A stretch of 24,462 nt of DNA from Rhodobacteraceae bacterium UBA2553. GTDB lineage: Bacteria; Pseudomonadota; Alphaproteobacteria; Rhodobacterales; Rhodobacteraceae. The notes beneath the pieces are model-generated. The model searched no databases and was not told the DNA's origin. It worked only from the letters and a program-made list of their open reading frames with translations. How positions within the stretch are numbered: position 1 is the first letter of the stretch; every line of letters starts with the position of its first letter. The position numbers and the translations under genes are program-made. Below are positions 16,325-23,572 of the stretch, one piece after another. The stretch spans positions 32,036 to 56,497 of the forward strand of contig DDMF01000129.1 of NCBI GenBank assembly GCA_002340515.1. The letters run 5' to 3'.

Positions 16325-16345
16325 TGGTTGCGGGAGTAGGATTTG
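16325..16345 (-). other. tRNA 3'-end fragment, probable island attachment scar
   Basis: Read on the minus strand these 21 bases have the form of the last part of a tRNA gene: CAAATCC (T loop and T-stem end), then an acceptor strand and CCGCAACCA. From memory it is closest to the 3' end of initiator tRNA. The bases upstream of it do not form the rest of a tRNA: the matching GTAGG T-stem arm is missing. The terminator hairpin follows it on the minus strand, as after a real tRNA. This is the arrangement left when an element integrates at a tRNA 3' end. The remaining part of 16208-16468 holds nothing else I can recognise. Confidence 0.5.
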
Positions 16346-16468
16346 TGGATCATAAGGCTCATGTCTAACAATATCAGCAGGTTAGCGCGCATGCAAGTGT
16401 ACCCGCCATCACTGATGTGTACCACTCAATCCTAGCATATGTCTTGTTAAATGCATACGCTTTAGTCC

Positions 16469-18037
16469 TCACGCTTCATCCGAATAACGATTGATAGTTT
16501 CAATAACGAGATCAAAGGAATTTGGAACTTCTGGAAGCTTCCCAAAACCTTCGTCGCATTTTTTGAGCGTTTTCATCCAGTATTTTGCCACTAAGTAGAG
16601 CCAATGTGGGTCGGGATCAAATTCGACCAATGTGCCCAGACCGTGTGCGCGGTGAGATGGGTTACTACACCGAACTGAGTTGAACTTTCCAATGTGAGCC
16701 CAACTAGAATGAACCGCATTACTGAAAGGTTGATAAACGTAGTTGTAAAAATCTAAGCACTCAGCCTCCTCAGCCATTTTTCTGGTATTTAGCCCAGTCC
16801 AGTTCCCCAGATTTACTTCTACAAACTGTTCCATCCGCTGCATTTCAAGCCATTCTTTGCTCAGCTCAAGCATGCTTCGGAGTTGATCAGCGTCTTCATG
16901 TTCAGGATTGTCCGTCAAGTATTGCTCACGATGAGCTATCTCCAATTTCACCGCGCCTAGTCCGTGGTCAATGAATTGCTTTGAACGATCATCTGGTGAG
17001 CGCGCTATCCACGCATAGTTGATGTATACATCCGCCATGCTGCGCAAAATGGTTGGCGCGGAGTTTGGGGTCCAAATCGCTGGGGAGTTTGCAAACTCAA
17101 GCGCAATGGTTGCCTGTCGGGCTAACAATGCAGTCATAACTTCAAACGCCTCAACATTGTTTAGGTCTGGCTTCCAGACTTCAAGCCGACTGCTCAACTC
17201 AGCCTTTAAAGCATTGCGAAATATACTCACAATGTGTGTCAGTGGATCGGACTGATCGACTTCCTCACTTAACACTTCAAATGCACCCGCACAGCGTCCA
17301 TTCATAGCGACTTCACTCCAAAATAATTCCAGCCAATTCAGGTGATGCCCAGCATCCTGCTCGCCCTCAAAAGGCTTCAATAACATTGGGGCGCTCGCAC
17401 GAAATGCTCCTGCTGCACTCTTGGACGCATCAGTATCAGGATATTCAGGAATGGCTTCAAAATCGGCCCAACGCTTATCAGCAAGTTCCTGCCCCACCAT
17501 ATGAAGTTTCCCCTGACAGCTCGCAATATAATTAGCTGTAGCTGCACTGAATGCAGAGAGTTGGCTATGCCGATCATAAATTTCATTCAGCACGTTTTCG
17601 AAGTTGGGCCCGACTTCACGCTCTATGGCTTCAGTATCTGCTTCATCAAATAGGAAACTCAGCGGGTTGTTCGGAATATTCTTGTGGAGCGGGAATAGAC
17701 CTCGGACGATCTTCATATAGCTGGAGTGAGACAGAGAGTTTACAATTGTCTTTTTCTCTACGGCATTGAGAGTTGAAAAGGATGATAGTCTGCAAAAGTG
17801 AGGCACAATTTTGGCACTCGACGACTTGGCGCTCGCTACCCCAATCAGGCGGGATAACTCAGTACCGTCTCTTAAGCCATATCGGCGGATTAGAAGAGCA
17901 ATCCATAAGAATTCAGGAGCGATCTCCTGTGCCCACCCAAAAGACTTATAGTTGTCCCCCATCGCAGCCAAAAACGGAGGAACTAGTTTACGCCTATTCT
18001 TAACGTGGTCACTTAAAACAGCTTTAACTTTGCCCAT
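16469..18037 (-). CDS. DUF5677-like protein, function unknown
   Basis: A 522-residue soluble protein with no signal peptide. The second half (about 260-500) looks like DUF5677: helices with ARQATIALEFANSP, SMADVYINYAWIARSPDD and the C-terminal YNYVYQPFSNAVHSSWAHI, including a conserved His pair. The first half (KVKAVLSDHVKNRRKLVPPF, WIALLIRRYG) is an extra helical region that I do not recognise. The family has no firmly known activity; members are frequent in accessory and defence regions, which fits here. It begins one base after the serine recombinase stop and is the last gene of a three-gene minus operon. Assignment to the family is by eye. Confidence 0.6.
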   Translation of the reverse strand: MGKVKAVLSDHVKNRRKLVPPFLAAMGDNYKSFGWAQEIAPEFLWIALLIRRYGLRDGTELSRLIGVASAKSSSAKIVPHFCRLSSFSTLNAVEKKTIVNSLSHSSYMKIVRGLFPLHKNIPNNPLSFLFDEADTEAIEREVGPNFENVLNEIYDRHSQLSAFSAATANYIASCQGKLHMVGQELADKRWADFEAIPEYPDTDASKSAAGAFRASAPMLLKPFEGEQDAGHHLNWLELFWSEVAMNGRCAGAFEVLSEEVDQSDPLTHIVSIFRNALKAELSSRLEVWKPDLNNVEAFEVMTALLARQATIALEFANSPAIWTPNSAPTILRSMADVYINYAWIARSPDDRSKQFIDHGLGAVKLEIAHREQYLTDNPEHEDADQLRSMLELSKEWLEMQRMEQFVEVNLGNWTGLNTRKMAEEAECLDFYNYVYQPFSNAVHSSWAHIGKFNSVRCSNPSHRAHGLGTLVEFDPDPHWLYLVAKYWMKTLKKCDEGFGKLPEVPNSFDLVIETINRYSDEA

Positions 18038-18038
18038 T

Positions 18039-18674
18039 TCAAGCAGGCATCTTCAACGCGTTCTGGACAGTTCCGAGTGACACTCCGAACTGCTTAGCGA
18101 TAGCCCGATAAGATAATCCACTTTGCCTTGCCTCCGTTATTTCGTAGGCCAATTTCTCGGTCAGCAGAGACGGTCTCCCATGAGCTTGCTTACCTTTACG
18201 CCTACGGCGCTTAAGCCCCTCCAAGCTATTCTCTTCCTCTCTCGCCCGAGTGATGCCGCTTTGAACACGTTCACGGATCATCGAACGCTCAAACTCAGCA
18301 AACACTCCCATCATCTGGAAAAGTGCTTTTCCTGCGGGAGTTGTGGTGTCTACACCTTGCTGATGCAGGTAAAGGTCTGCACCTGATGCGTTCAACTCTG
18401 TCAGAAAGGAAAGAAGGTGTTGCAGTGAACGACCAAGCCGATCAACGCTCCAAGACATCACGACATCTACTTCACGGCGTGTAACCGCCTTTGAAAGCGC
18501 GTCGAACTGCGGTCGTTGGTCACGGCCTTTTGCGCCGCTAATCCCTTCGTCCACAAACTCAGCGACAATTTCCCAGCCTGCACGGCTTGCTGTTTCACGC
18601 AATGCGTTCATTTGATTGTCAGTAGTTTGGGCCTTTGTTGAGACCCTAGCATAAATCGCCGCTCGCTTAGTCAT
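18039..18674 (-). CDS. Small serine recombinase (resolvase/invertase family)
   Basis: A 211-residue site-specific recombinase of the Tn3-resolvase/Hin type. The catalytic Ser12 is in YARVSTKAQ, with the partner motifs DEGISGAKGRDQRPQ, MSWSVDRLGRS and the E-helix AEFERSMIRERV, then a basic linker (GLKRRRRKGKQAHGRPS) and a C-terminal helix-turn-helix (SYRAIAKQFGVSLGTVQNAL). The ATG at 18674 is preferred over 18683 because GGAGG lies 9 bases upstream of it, whereas it would touch the earlier ATG. It overlaps the GIY-YIG gene by 8 bases. It may move or invert the island or act as a host-type regulator; no matching transposase is seen. Such enzymes often bind their own promoter region. Confidence 0.93.
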   Translation of the reverse strand: MTKRAAIYARVSTKAQTTDNQMNALRETASRAGWEIVAEFVDEGISGAKGRDQRPQFDALSKAVTRREVDVVMSWSVDRLGRSLQHLLSFLTELNASGADLYLHQQGVDTTTPAGKALFQMMGVFAEFERSMIRERVQSGITRAREEENSLEGLKRRRRKGKQAHGRPSLLTEKLAYEITEARQSGLSYRAIAKQFGVSLGTVQNALKMPA

Positions 18675-19209
18675 AACCGCCATCCTCCACTCGCCTTGCG
18701 ATTGCCATTAAAATCTCACGATCTGACATGGCGGCCCACCCTTCCTTCAGTTGAAAATACTGATCAACCTCTTTCCAGCGTGCACCCTGCTTGTTCAATG
18801 GAGGCTCAAGGACATTAATTAGCAAACCTTCAATCAGGTCGAAAATTTCTGTAGCTTTTAAAGTACGGTTTAACTCACCTTGCTGTTTCGAAAGACTACC
18901 GTCCTTGTTCACATTCCGTATTCCAAACCATGAGAACCTATCCCACCTATCAGCAAGGTGGTCAGTGATGTGGTTCTTTAGGCGGGAGTACAAGTCGTTA
19001 TTTCCGCTGCCAGCTTGGCCAACATAGACAACGCGACGGTCTTCATACAAAATATAAACCCCAATCTGGTTGCGAAAGTCAGCCTTGATTTGATCTTTTT
19101 TTGCTGCACCGATCGGCCCCATTCCTGTCAAATGACCAGCACTACCCTTAACTCCACTCCAAGCTACTGCATCACGATCCCACATCAAGCCGTAGTTCTT
19201 AATTGTCAT
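18667..19209 (-). CDS. GIY-YIG nuclease-domain protein
   Basis: A 180-residue protein with a GIY-YIG endonuclease fold from about residue 48 to 140: GVY (50-52), VYVG (61-64), the Arg in LYSRLKNH (R76), the metal-binding Glu in DLIEGLLIN (E127) and the late Asn (N139). All expected active-site positions are kept, so an active DNA-cutting enzyme is likely. The flanking parts (MTIKNYGLMWDRDAVAW at the start, REILMAIARRVEDGG at the end) are unknown. It is the first gene of the operon with the serine recombinase and the DUF5677-like gene, behind a strong promoter. It is not UvrC-like (too short, no UvrC partner domains). Confidence 0.85.
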   Translation of the reverse strand: MTIKNYGLMWDRDAVAWSGVKGSAGHLTGMGPIGAAKKDQIKADFRNQIGVYILYEDRRVVYVGQAGSGNNDLYSRLKNHITDHLADRWDRFSWFGIRNVNKDGSLSKQQGELNRTLKATEIFDLIEGLLINVLEPPLNKQGARWKEVDQYFQLKEGWAAMSDREILMAIARRVEDGGYD

Positions 19210-19236
19210 CCGTTTTTCCCAAAATTGATCTCCCTA

Positions 19237-19265
19237 ATTATACCTTTCTGTACAAAAAATATCAA
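19237..19265 (-). promoter_or_regulatory. Promoter of the GIY-YIG/recombinase/DUF5677 operon
   Basis: On the minus strand TTGATA, a 17-base spacer and a perfect TATAAT form a near-consensus sigma-70 promoter ending 28 bases before the GIY-YIG ATG. The spacer contains one copy of TTTTTTGTACAG, the repeat also found once in the opposite direction at 19338-19349, so a protein bound there would block this promoter. Confidence 0.65.
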
Positions 19266-19349
19266 TTTTTTATACATATTTTGAGAGCGCTCTTTGCATT
19301 GCTTTGAAACAGTTTTTTTAGCTGCTTTTAGCTAGGGTTTTTTGTACAG
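19248..19349. repeat. Inverted 12-base repeat pair, possible operator
   Basis: CTGTACAAAAAA at 19248-19259 and TTTTTTGTACAG at 19338-19349 are perfect inverted copies, 78 bases apart. Each contains the palindrome TGTACA, and each points toward its own divergent gene. Between them at 19284-19293 is a third symmetric site, AGAGCGCTCT. They look like operator sites for a shared regulator or recombinase binding sites. Confidence 0.55.
19304..19334 (+). promoter_or_regulatory. Weak candidate promoter for the DUF4238-type gene
   Basis: TTGAAA at 19304-19309 with TTAGCT or TAGCTA about 18-19 bases later is the best plus-strand candidate. It would start the RNA near the TTTTTTGTACAG copy at 19338. 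The -10 match is poor, so this is only a suggestion. Confidence 0.25.
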
Positions 19350-19402
19350 GCGTTCGCGCCTAAGCCTTGATCCAAAAGCATTGGCAAACTGCTCCTCAAG
19401 GC
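19348..19402 (+). other. Structured leader upstream of the DUF4238-type gene
   Basis: AGGCG-TTCG-CGCCT (19348-19361) is a 5-bp stem capped by the stable UUCG tetraloop. Next to it GCCTTGA (19364-19370) pairs with TCAAGGC (19396-19402), enclosing a small CCAA/TTGG stem. The structures lie in the leader of the next gene, which has its own binding site GAGG 5 bases before its ATG. They are not followed by a T run, so they are not a normal terminator. Confidence 0.35.
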
Positions 19403-19434
19403 CCTAGTTTCGAAGACAAAGCAACGAGGTAAAA

Positions 19435-21537
19435 ATGGCAGGACGCAAACAACATTTTATCCCAAGGCATTTTTTGAAAAGCTTCGTGATCACTGACGGA
19501 AGCGACAAGCTTTGGATGTATCGGCGCGGTTTGAAAAAACCTGTTCCAGTTTCACGCGATGATGCAGCCGCCACCAGAGATTTTTACTCTAAACCGTCAC
19601 TTGATGGTTCTCCAACGTTAGATGACCTGATTACCGACTATGAGACGCACTTACAGTTTTTGGTGGACAAACTTCGGGGTGCTGATTTTTCCACTCAGGT
19701 CAGCTCAAGCGATGCGAGCGAAGTTGTAGCTCATTTGACGATGCGCGCTGCATACTTGCGAGAGTTGATCGGTGTTGGTGCCTCAGAAATGGCATCAGCG
19801 ATTGATACGCTGATAAATAACCCAACTGAATTACTGGATGGCATAAGGCTGCTCAAACACCGCGTTCCTAGTGAATTTGCAGCGATGGCCACTGAAGAGT
19901 TCGAGAAGCGTGGCTTTCATCTACTGACCAACATTTCAACTAAAGCAATTGTGCGCCTCTTGTACTTTGGCATACGAGAAGACTTTGACTTACTGCACGC
20001 CAACGCAATCGAACAGTTCGCAGACTGGGTTACTGTGTTTGAGCAAAGTTTTACGGGGATGGGGCAATCAGCTCACACTAAAATCCTTCAAGACCAATTA
20101 GTTCCGATGGAGCGAAAGCGACAATTGGAAGCGCTGACTTGGCAGGTAGTCAAAATTGCCGAAAATGATGCGCCGTTGGCAGACTGTGTCGCCATCGCAA
20201 AAGATGAAAATGGTTGGGGGCCGTATCTGCTCGCAAGCCCGAAAAGCACAGTATGCGTTATTCTTCCGCTTGCACCGTCGATGGTTATTGTTGGCAGCGG
20301 TCAGCAAGATTGGGCAGAACAAGCTCAGCAATACACCCGTCATGCGATAGAAAGTTGTTTTTCTTTTTACCTGTCAGATCGGTATGAAGAAAAAACAGAA
20401 ACCGACCTACGTAAACTAGGGGGCAAGGCTCGCAAAGCAGTTTCGGGCTTGACCTCATCAGCGATACGCGGGGCCATGGAAAACTTCGTTGGAGAAGCTT
20501 CTGACGATGGGCACGAAACAAGGTCAGAGGCCACCGTTGCGGAAGGCTCACAAGATTTTTCGTATTCAGTTTCGTTCAAAGATTTTGCTGATCAAGAGTA
20601 TGCTCAGAAGGTTGCCGACGCTGTAAATGAAGTCGTGTTGGCTTATGCTGCCAACTGTGATGTGAGAAGTCTCGACGGAATAACCTTTGCTGTGGACTAT
20701 GACAAAGCTATCGCGGAACTGGATCGCGGAGACGGACAGGCGGGTGTGGAGCGCAGTTCCACTGGCGAAAATGCCAACGGAGTAGCCCTGCCGATTTTGG
20801 TACACAGAGACGACGCCCGAAAAACTCATTTAATCATGAAGGCATATCTCGCTGAAGACTTCGTAAGCGAGATTGTTGACCACAAAGACGCAGCAGTTTC
20901 GCTACTCTTAAATTGCCTTGGAACTGTTACCTTCAACAGCATTGTCAGCAATAAATTTCCAGATACCGTACGTTCGGCGCAGAAGGACGAATATGAAGTG
21001 TGGTTGGCGCAGTACAACGATACGTTGCTTTCGTCTTACTTCTCAATATCGACGACCATTCCGACCGTAGATATGCTCTCTTTTTATTCAGACCTCGCCG
21101 TTGACCAGCTAGAGGTCATGATTGCGCTTACACGCGAAGCTGGCCTAGCCTATGAACTGGATGAAGACCATGAGAAGCTCTTTCAGTGTTGCGCAAGCTC
21201 GGTTTCTTCCTTCCTTACTGCGATCACGCGTGTAGTGGCGGCACAGGCAAGGTTTGTCGGCCCTAAAAACCCCGAAACAGTACTGCTTACGCGGTTGTCG
21301 CAGGTGGAACTTCTGAAATGGGCTGACTTATTTGCAGCTGATATGTCGATGTTTATTGAACAAATTGATGATTGGCGGGAGTTTGGCGAGACCTATTTTA
21401 TCAATCGCCACTTTGAGCGGCTACTGTTTGAAGTAGGCGTTTTCCCTGATCAACTGGAAGATGGTTCTCTGTACATCCACACGTCTGGGGACAACCGTTT
21501 GAATATGCGTCTGGAGGCACTCAAACCGCCGCACTGA
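19435..21537 (+). CDS. DUF4238-type protein with long C-terminal extension
   Basis: A 700-residue soluble protein. The N-terminal HFIPRHFLKSF (residues 7-17), followed by LWMYRRG and a short DFYSKP segment, is the typical beginning of DUF4238, which normally covers about 250-300 residues; here the match runs to about 330. The remaining 370 residues are a separate part: LDGITFAVDYDKAIAELDRG, then KTHLIMKAYLAEDF and LLLNCLGTVTFNSIVSNKFP near 485-505. That pattern recalls zincin-like proteins, but LNCLG stands where HExxH would be, so any protease activity would be lost; this is a weak reading. The ATG has GAGG 5 bases upstream. It is divergent from the GIY-YIG operon and upstream of the retron with its own terminator-like sequence in between. 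Function unknown; family members occur in defence islands. Confidence 0.65.
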   Translation: MAGRKQHFIPRHFLKSFVITDGSDKLWMYRRGLKKPVPVSRDDAAATRDFYSKPSLDGSPTLDDLITDYETHLQFLVDKLRGADFSTQVSSSDASEVVAHLTMRAAYLRELIGVGASEMASAIDTLINNPTELLDGIRLLKHRVPSEFAAMATEEFEKRGFHLLTNISTKAIVRLLYFGIREDFDLLHANAIEQFADWVTVFEQSFTGMGQSAHTKILQDQLVPMERKRQLEALTWQVVKIAENDAPLADCVAIAKDENGWGPYLLASPKSTVCVILPLAPSMVIVGSGQQDWAEQAQQYTRHAIESCFSFYLSDRYEEKTETDLRKLGGKARKAVSGLTSSAIRGAMENFVGEASDDGHETRSEATVAEGSQDFSYSVSFKDFADQEYAQKVADAVNEVVLAYAANCDVRSLDGITFAVDYDKAIAELDRGDGQAGVERSSTGENANGVALPILVHRDDARKTHLIMKAYLAEDFVSEIVDHKDAAVSLLLNCLGTVTFNSIVSNKFPDTVRSAQKDEYEVWLAQYNDTLLSSYFSISTTIPTVDMLSFYSDLAVDQLEVMIALTREAGLAYELDEDHEKLFQCCASSVSSFLTAITRVVAAQARFVGPKNPETVLLTRLSQVELLKWADLFAADMSMFIEQIDDWREFGETYFINRHFERLLFEVGVFPDQLEDGSLYIHTSGDNRLNMRLEALKPPH

Positions 21538-21550
21538 CTGCAATATAAGC

Positions 21551-21623
21551 CGTCCCTCTGAACCCCGCCCTAGAGGGACGAGCCATTGAGAAAAATTAGC
21601 GGCTTTTCCGGTTGCCGTTTTTT
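21551..21623 (+). terminator. Probable terminator region after the DUF4238-type gene
   Basis: Two hairpins follow the gene. CGTCCCTCT (21551-21559) and AGAGGGACG (21572-21580) form a perfect 9-bp stem without a T run. AGCGGC and GCCGTT (21598-21603 with 21614-21619) form a weaker stem leading into TTTTTT at 21618-21623. Together they separate this gene from the retron. Confidence 0.5.
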
Positions 21624-21630
21624 ATCTCAC

Positions 21631-21656
21631 TTGACAGTACATGTATGGCATATAGC
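21631..21656 (+). promoter_or_regulatory. Candidate retron promoter
   Basis: A perfect TTGACA at 21631-21636 is followed by TATAGC at 21651-21656. The 14-base spacer is short, so the -10 call is uncertain, but a start about 7 bases later would place the RNA 5' end right at the a1 repeat of the retron RNA. The palindrome TACATGTA lies in the spacer. Confidence 0.45.
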
Positions 21657-21806
21657 TTCGAGACAGCCTTCGGGCAGATTTTGTCATCATGTTCATTGTG
21701 ATGGTTGGCCGCAACGCTGGTCAGATTTGCTCTTCGAGTTCCTTTGCAGTTTTACGGATTATGGTAATCCTTGCCTGCGTAAGAGTGCCCGAAGGCTATT
21801 TTGAGG
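21656..21806 (+). ncRNA. Predicted retron msr-msd RNA
   Basis: The region just before the reverse transcriptase folds as a retron RNA. AGCCTTCGGGCA (21665-21676) and TGCCCGAAGGCT (21786-21797) are a perfect 12-base a1/a2 pair; outward pairing with one mismatch and several G-U pairs extends it to 21656-21806. The first G after a1 (21677) is the candidate branching guanosine. Then come two msr-type stems: CATCA/TGATG (21685-21689 with 21699-21703, 9-base loop) and GTTG/CAAC (21704-21707 with 21712-21715). An msd-type hairpin is built of CTCTT/AAGAG (21730-21734, 21781-21785), TGCAG/CTGCG (21745-21749, 21775-21779) and GGATTA/TAATCC (21756-21761, 21765-21770). Length (133-151 bases) and order a1-msr-msd-a2-RT match known retrons. 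The fold was found by eye and has no covariation support. Confidence 0.7.
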
Positions 21807-21814
21807 GGGTGGAA

Positions 21815-23572
21815 TTGGTTAACAAGCTCGAAACGCTCCAAGCGATAAAGTCCAGATCAGAGTTAGCACTGCTTTTGGGGGTTAAGCCAAAGCATCTTAG
21901 CTTCACGCTCTATAAAATCCCTGAAAATTCGAGATATACAGAATTTACAATACCGAAGGCTTCGGGGGGGACGAGGAACATTCATGCTCCAAATTCACAT
22001 CTAAAGGCAATCCAATCCCGAACGTCTGGGCTTCTGTATGAATGCCACCATATCATTCATCCGAAAAATGATGTTACTAACCGTGAACTATCACACGCGT
22101 TTCAAAAGAACCGTGGTCTCTCAATTGCATCGAATGGCTCAAAACACCGAAATAAGCGGTTCGTGTTCAATATGGACCTTAAGGACTTCTTCGGCTCTTT
22201 CAATTTTGGACGTGTTCGGGGCTTCCTGCTATCCAACAAACAATTTGGCCTACATTCTGAGGTCGCTACTACCCTAGCGCAAATTTGTTGCCATGAGAAC
22301 AAATTACCTCAGGGTGCGCCGACCTCTCCGATTGTAACGGAGTTCATCACAAGGATACTTGATGTTCGACTTTCTAAAATTGCAAAGCGCAATGGGTGCA
22401 CCTACTCACGCTACGCAGATGATCTGACGTTTTCGACGAATAAGCGCGACTTTCCTGTTGAGGTCGCTTTTCTCAACGGAAATGGTCAGTGGACTGCTGG
22501 CAATCCTATCGTCAACAAAATCCATACTAGTGGGTTCGAAATAAACCTAAATAAGTACAGAATGCAGTTTGCAGATAGCAGGCAGGAAGCGACGGGACTG
22601 GTCGTGAATGAAAAGGTCAACGTCTCAAAAAACTACACCAAACAGGTTAGATATATGGCGCACTCCCTTTTTCAAAAGGGCGAGTGCTTTGTTCAAGAAC
22701 CCAAAACGAAGCTGCCGATTAAGGTTAGTAGTCACGTACTCGGAGGGAAATTAGCCCATCAGTTTCATATTAAATCTCAAGAGTATCTTGATACAAAGGG
22801 CAAACCATTTCCGGTGGCACGATTTGAGAAAGGTGGCAAACGAGCGCCAGCTTACTATCGAAAATACGCAGACTTCATCTACTTCCAGAATTTTTTCCAG
22901 AACAGAATGCCAACTATCCTTTGCGAAGGTGTAACTGACAACATTTACATCAAATGCGCAATAAAATCACTACACAGCAAAGTTCCGAGCCTTGGTTATG
23001 CTTCTATAACCAAAGCAAAGATCGAACTCCTATGCGGTTTTTACAACTACTCACCGACGGCTCAAGCCGTAACTAAGCTCACGGGTGGTGCAAACCCACT
23101 TAAGACCTTTATCGAGACCTATGGCATTACATTCGCTCGCTTCACAGCAGCAAGTATCGAGAGGCCCGTAATTGTCGTGGTAGATAACGATGCAGCTAAC
23201 AACGGTTTGTGGAAAATGCTTCAGGAAAAGTTCGGCCTTGCAGGCGCGGACGGAAGTCATGATTTTTACCATGTTACGAAGAACCTATACGTCGTTCCAA
23301 TTCCAAAGGTCGGTGGAGCCGATACGTTCATCGAGCATCTTTTCGATGCAAAAACGTTAGGGGTAAAACTGAACGGTAAGACCTTTGATTTTGGTCAAAA
23401 GGGGAAAAAGATTGCGCAAAACAAGTACGGCAAAATGGCTTTCGCGAAGGACGTTATCCGAAAACAACGTGCGAGCATCGACTTTTCAGGTTTTCTGCCT
23501 TTGTTGATGAACGTAGAGAGAGCGATGCTTGACCATAAGAAAATGCTCTCTGCGCAGAATGCTAAAGCTTAG
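21815..23572 (+). CDS. Retron reverse transcriptase fused to a Toprim domain (Ec67-like)
   Basis: The enzyme copies the msd part of the RNA upstream into msDNA. From TTG at 21815 it is 585 residues. The reverse transcriptase part (about 1-330) has DLKDFFGS (121-128), LPQGAPTSP (164-172), the catalytic YADD (200-203) and the retron-type ATGLVVN (259-265). The C-terminal part is a Toprim nuclease-type domain: EGVTD (371-375, catalytic Glu) and VVVDNDA (454-460, the DxD motif). A reverse transcriptase fused to Toprim, at close to this length, is the design of retron Ec67, where the effector is part of the same chain. GAGGGGG at 21803-21809 supports TTG at 21815; GTG at 21809 is an alternative. 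The frame stays open back to an ATG at 21689, but that stretch is the msr-msd RNA. Its end overlaps the convergent next gene by three bases. Confidence 0.92.
   Translation: MVNKLETLQAIKSRSELALLLGVKPKHLSFTLYKIPENSRYTEFTIPKASGGTRNIHAPNSHLKAIQSRTSGLLYECHHIIHPKNDVTNRELSHAFQKNRGLSIASNGSKHRNKRFVFNMDLKDFFGSFNFGRVRGFLLSNKQFGLHSEVATTLAQICCHENKLPQGAPTSPIVTEFITRILDVRLSKIAKRNGCTYSRYADDLTFSTNKRDFPVEVAFLNGNGQWTAGNPIVNKIHTSGFEINLNKYRMQFADSRQEATGLVVNEKVNVSKNYTKQVRYMAHSLFQKGECFVQEPKTKLPIKVSSHVLGGKLAHQFHIKSQEYLDTKGKPFPVARFEKGGKRAPAYYRKYADFIYFQNFFQNRMPTILCEGVTDNIYIKCAIKSLHSKVPSLGYASITKAKIELLCGFYNYSPTAQAVTKLTGGANPLKTFIETYGITFARFTAASIERPVIVVVDNDAANNGLWKMLQEKFGLAGADGSHDFYHVTKNLYVVPIPKVGGADTFIEHLFDAKTLGVKLNGKTFDFGQKGKKIAQNKYGKMAFAKDVIRKQRASIDFSGFLPLLMNVERAMLDHKKMLSAQNAKA

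Noticed and set aside
16208..16468. A complete tRNA or a small gene between fliP and the DUF5677-like gene
   Set aside because: Only the 3' end of a tRNA is present, without D arm, anticodon arm or 5' T-stem strand; no open frame with a binding site was found.
18667..19209. GIY-YIG gene as uvrC or a homing endonuclease within an intron
   Set aside because: It is too short for UvrC, lacks its other domains, and forms an operon with its own promoter instead of lying inside another gene.
21689..21814. In-frame ATG at 21689 that would lengthen the reverse transcriptase by 42 residues
   Set aside because: The added codons lie within the paired a1-msr-msd-a2 region, encode a sequence unlike the start of a retron enzyme, and the GAGGGGG site fits the TTG at 21815 better.
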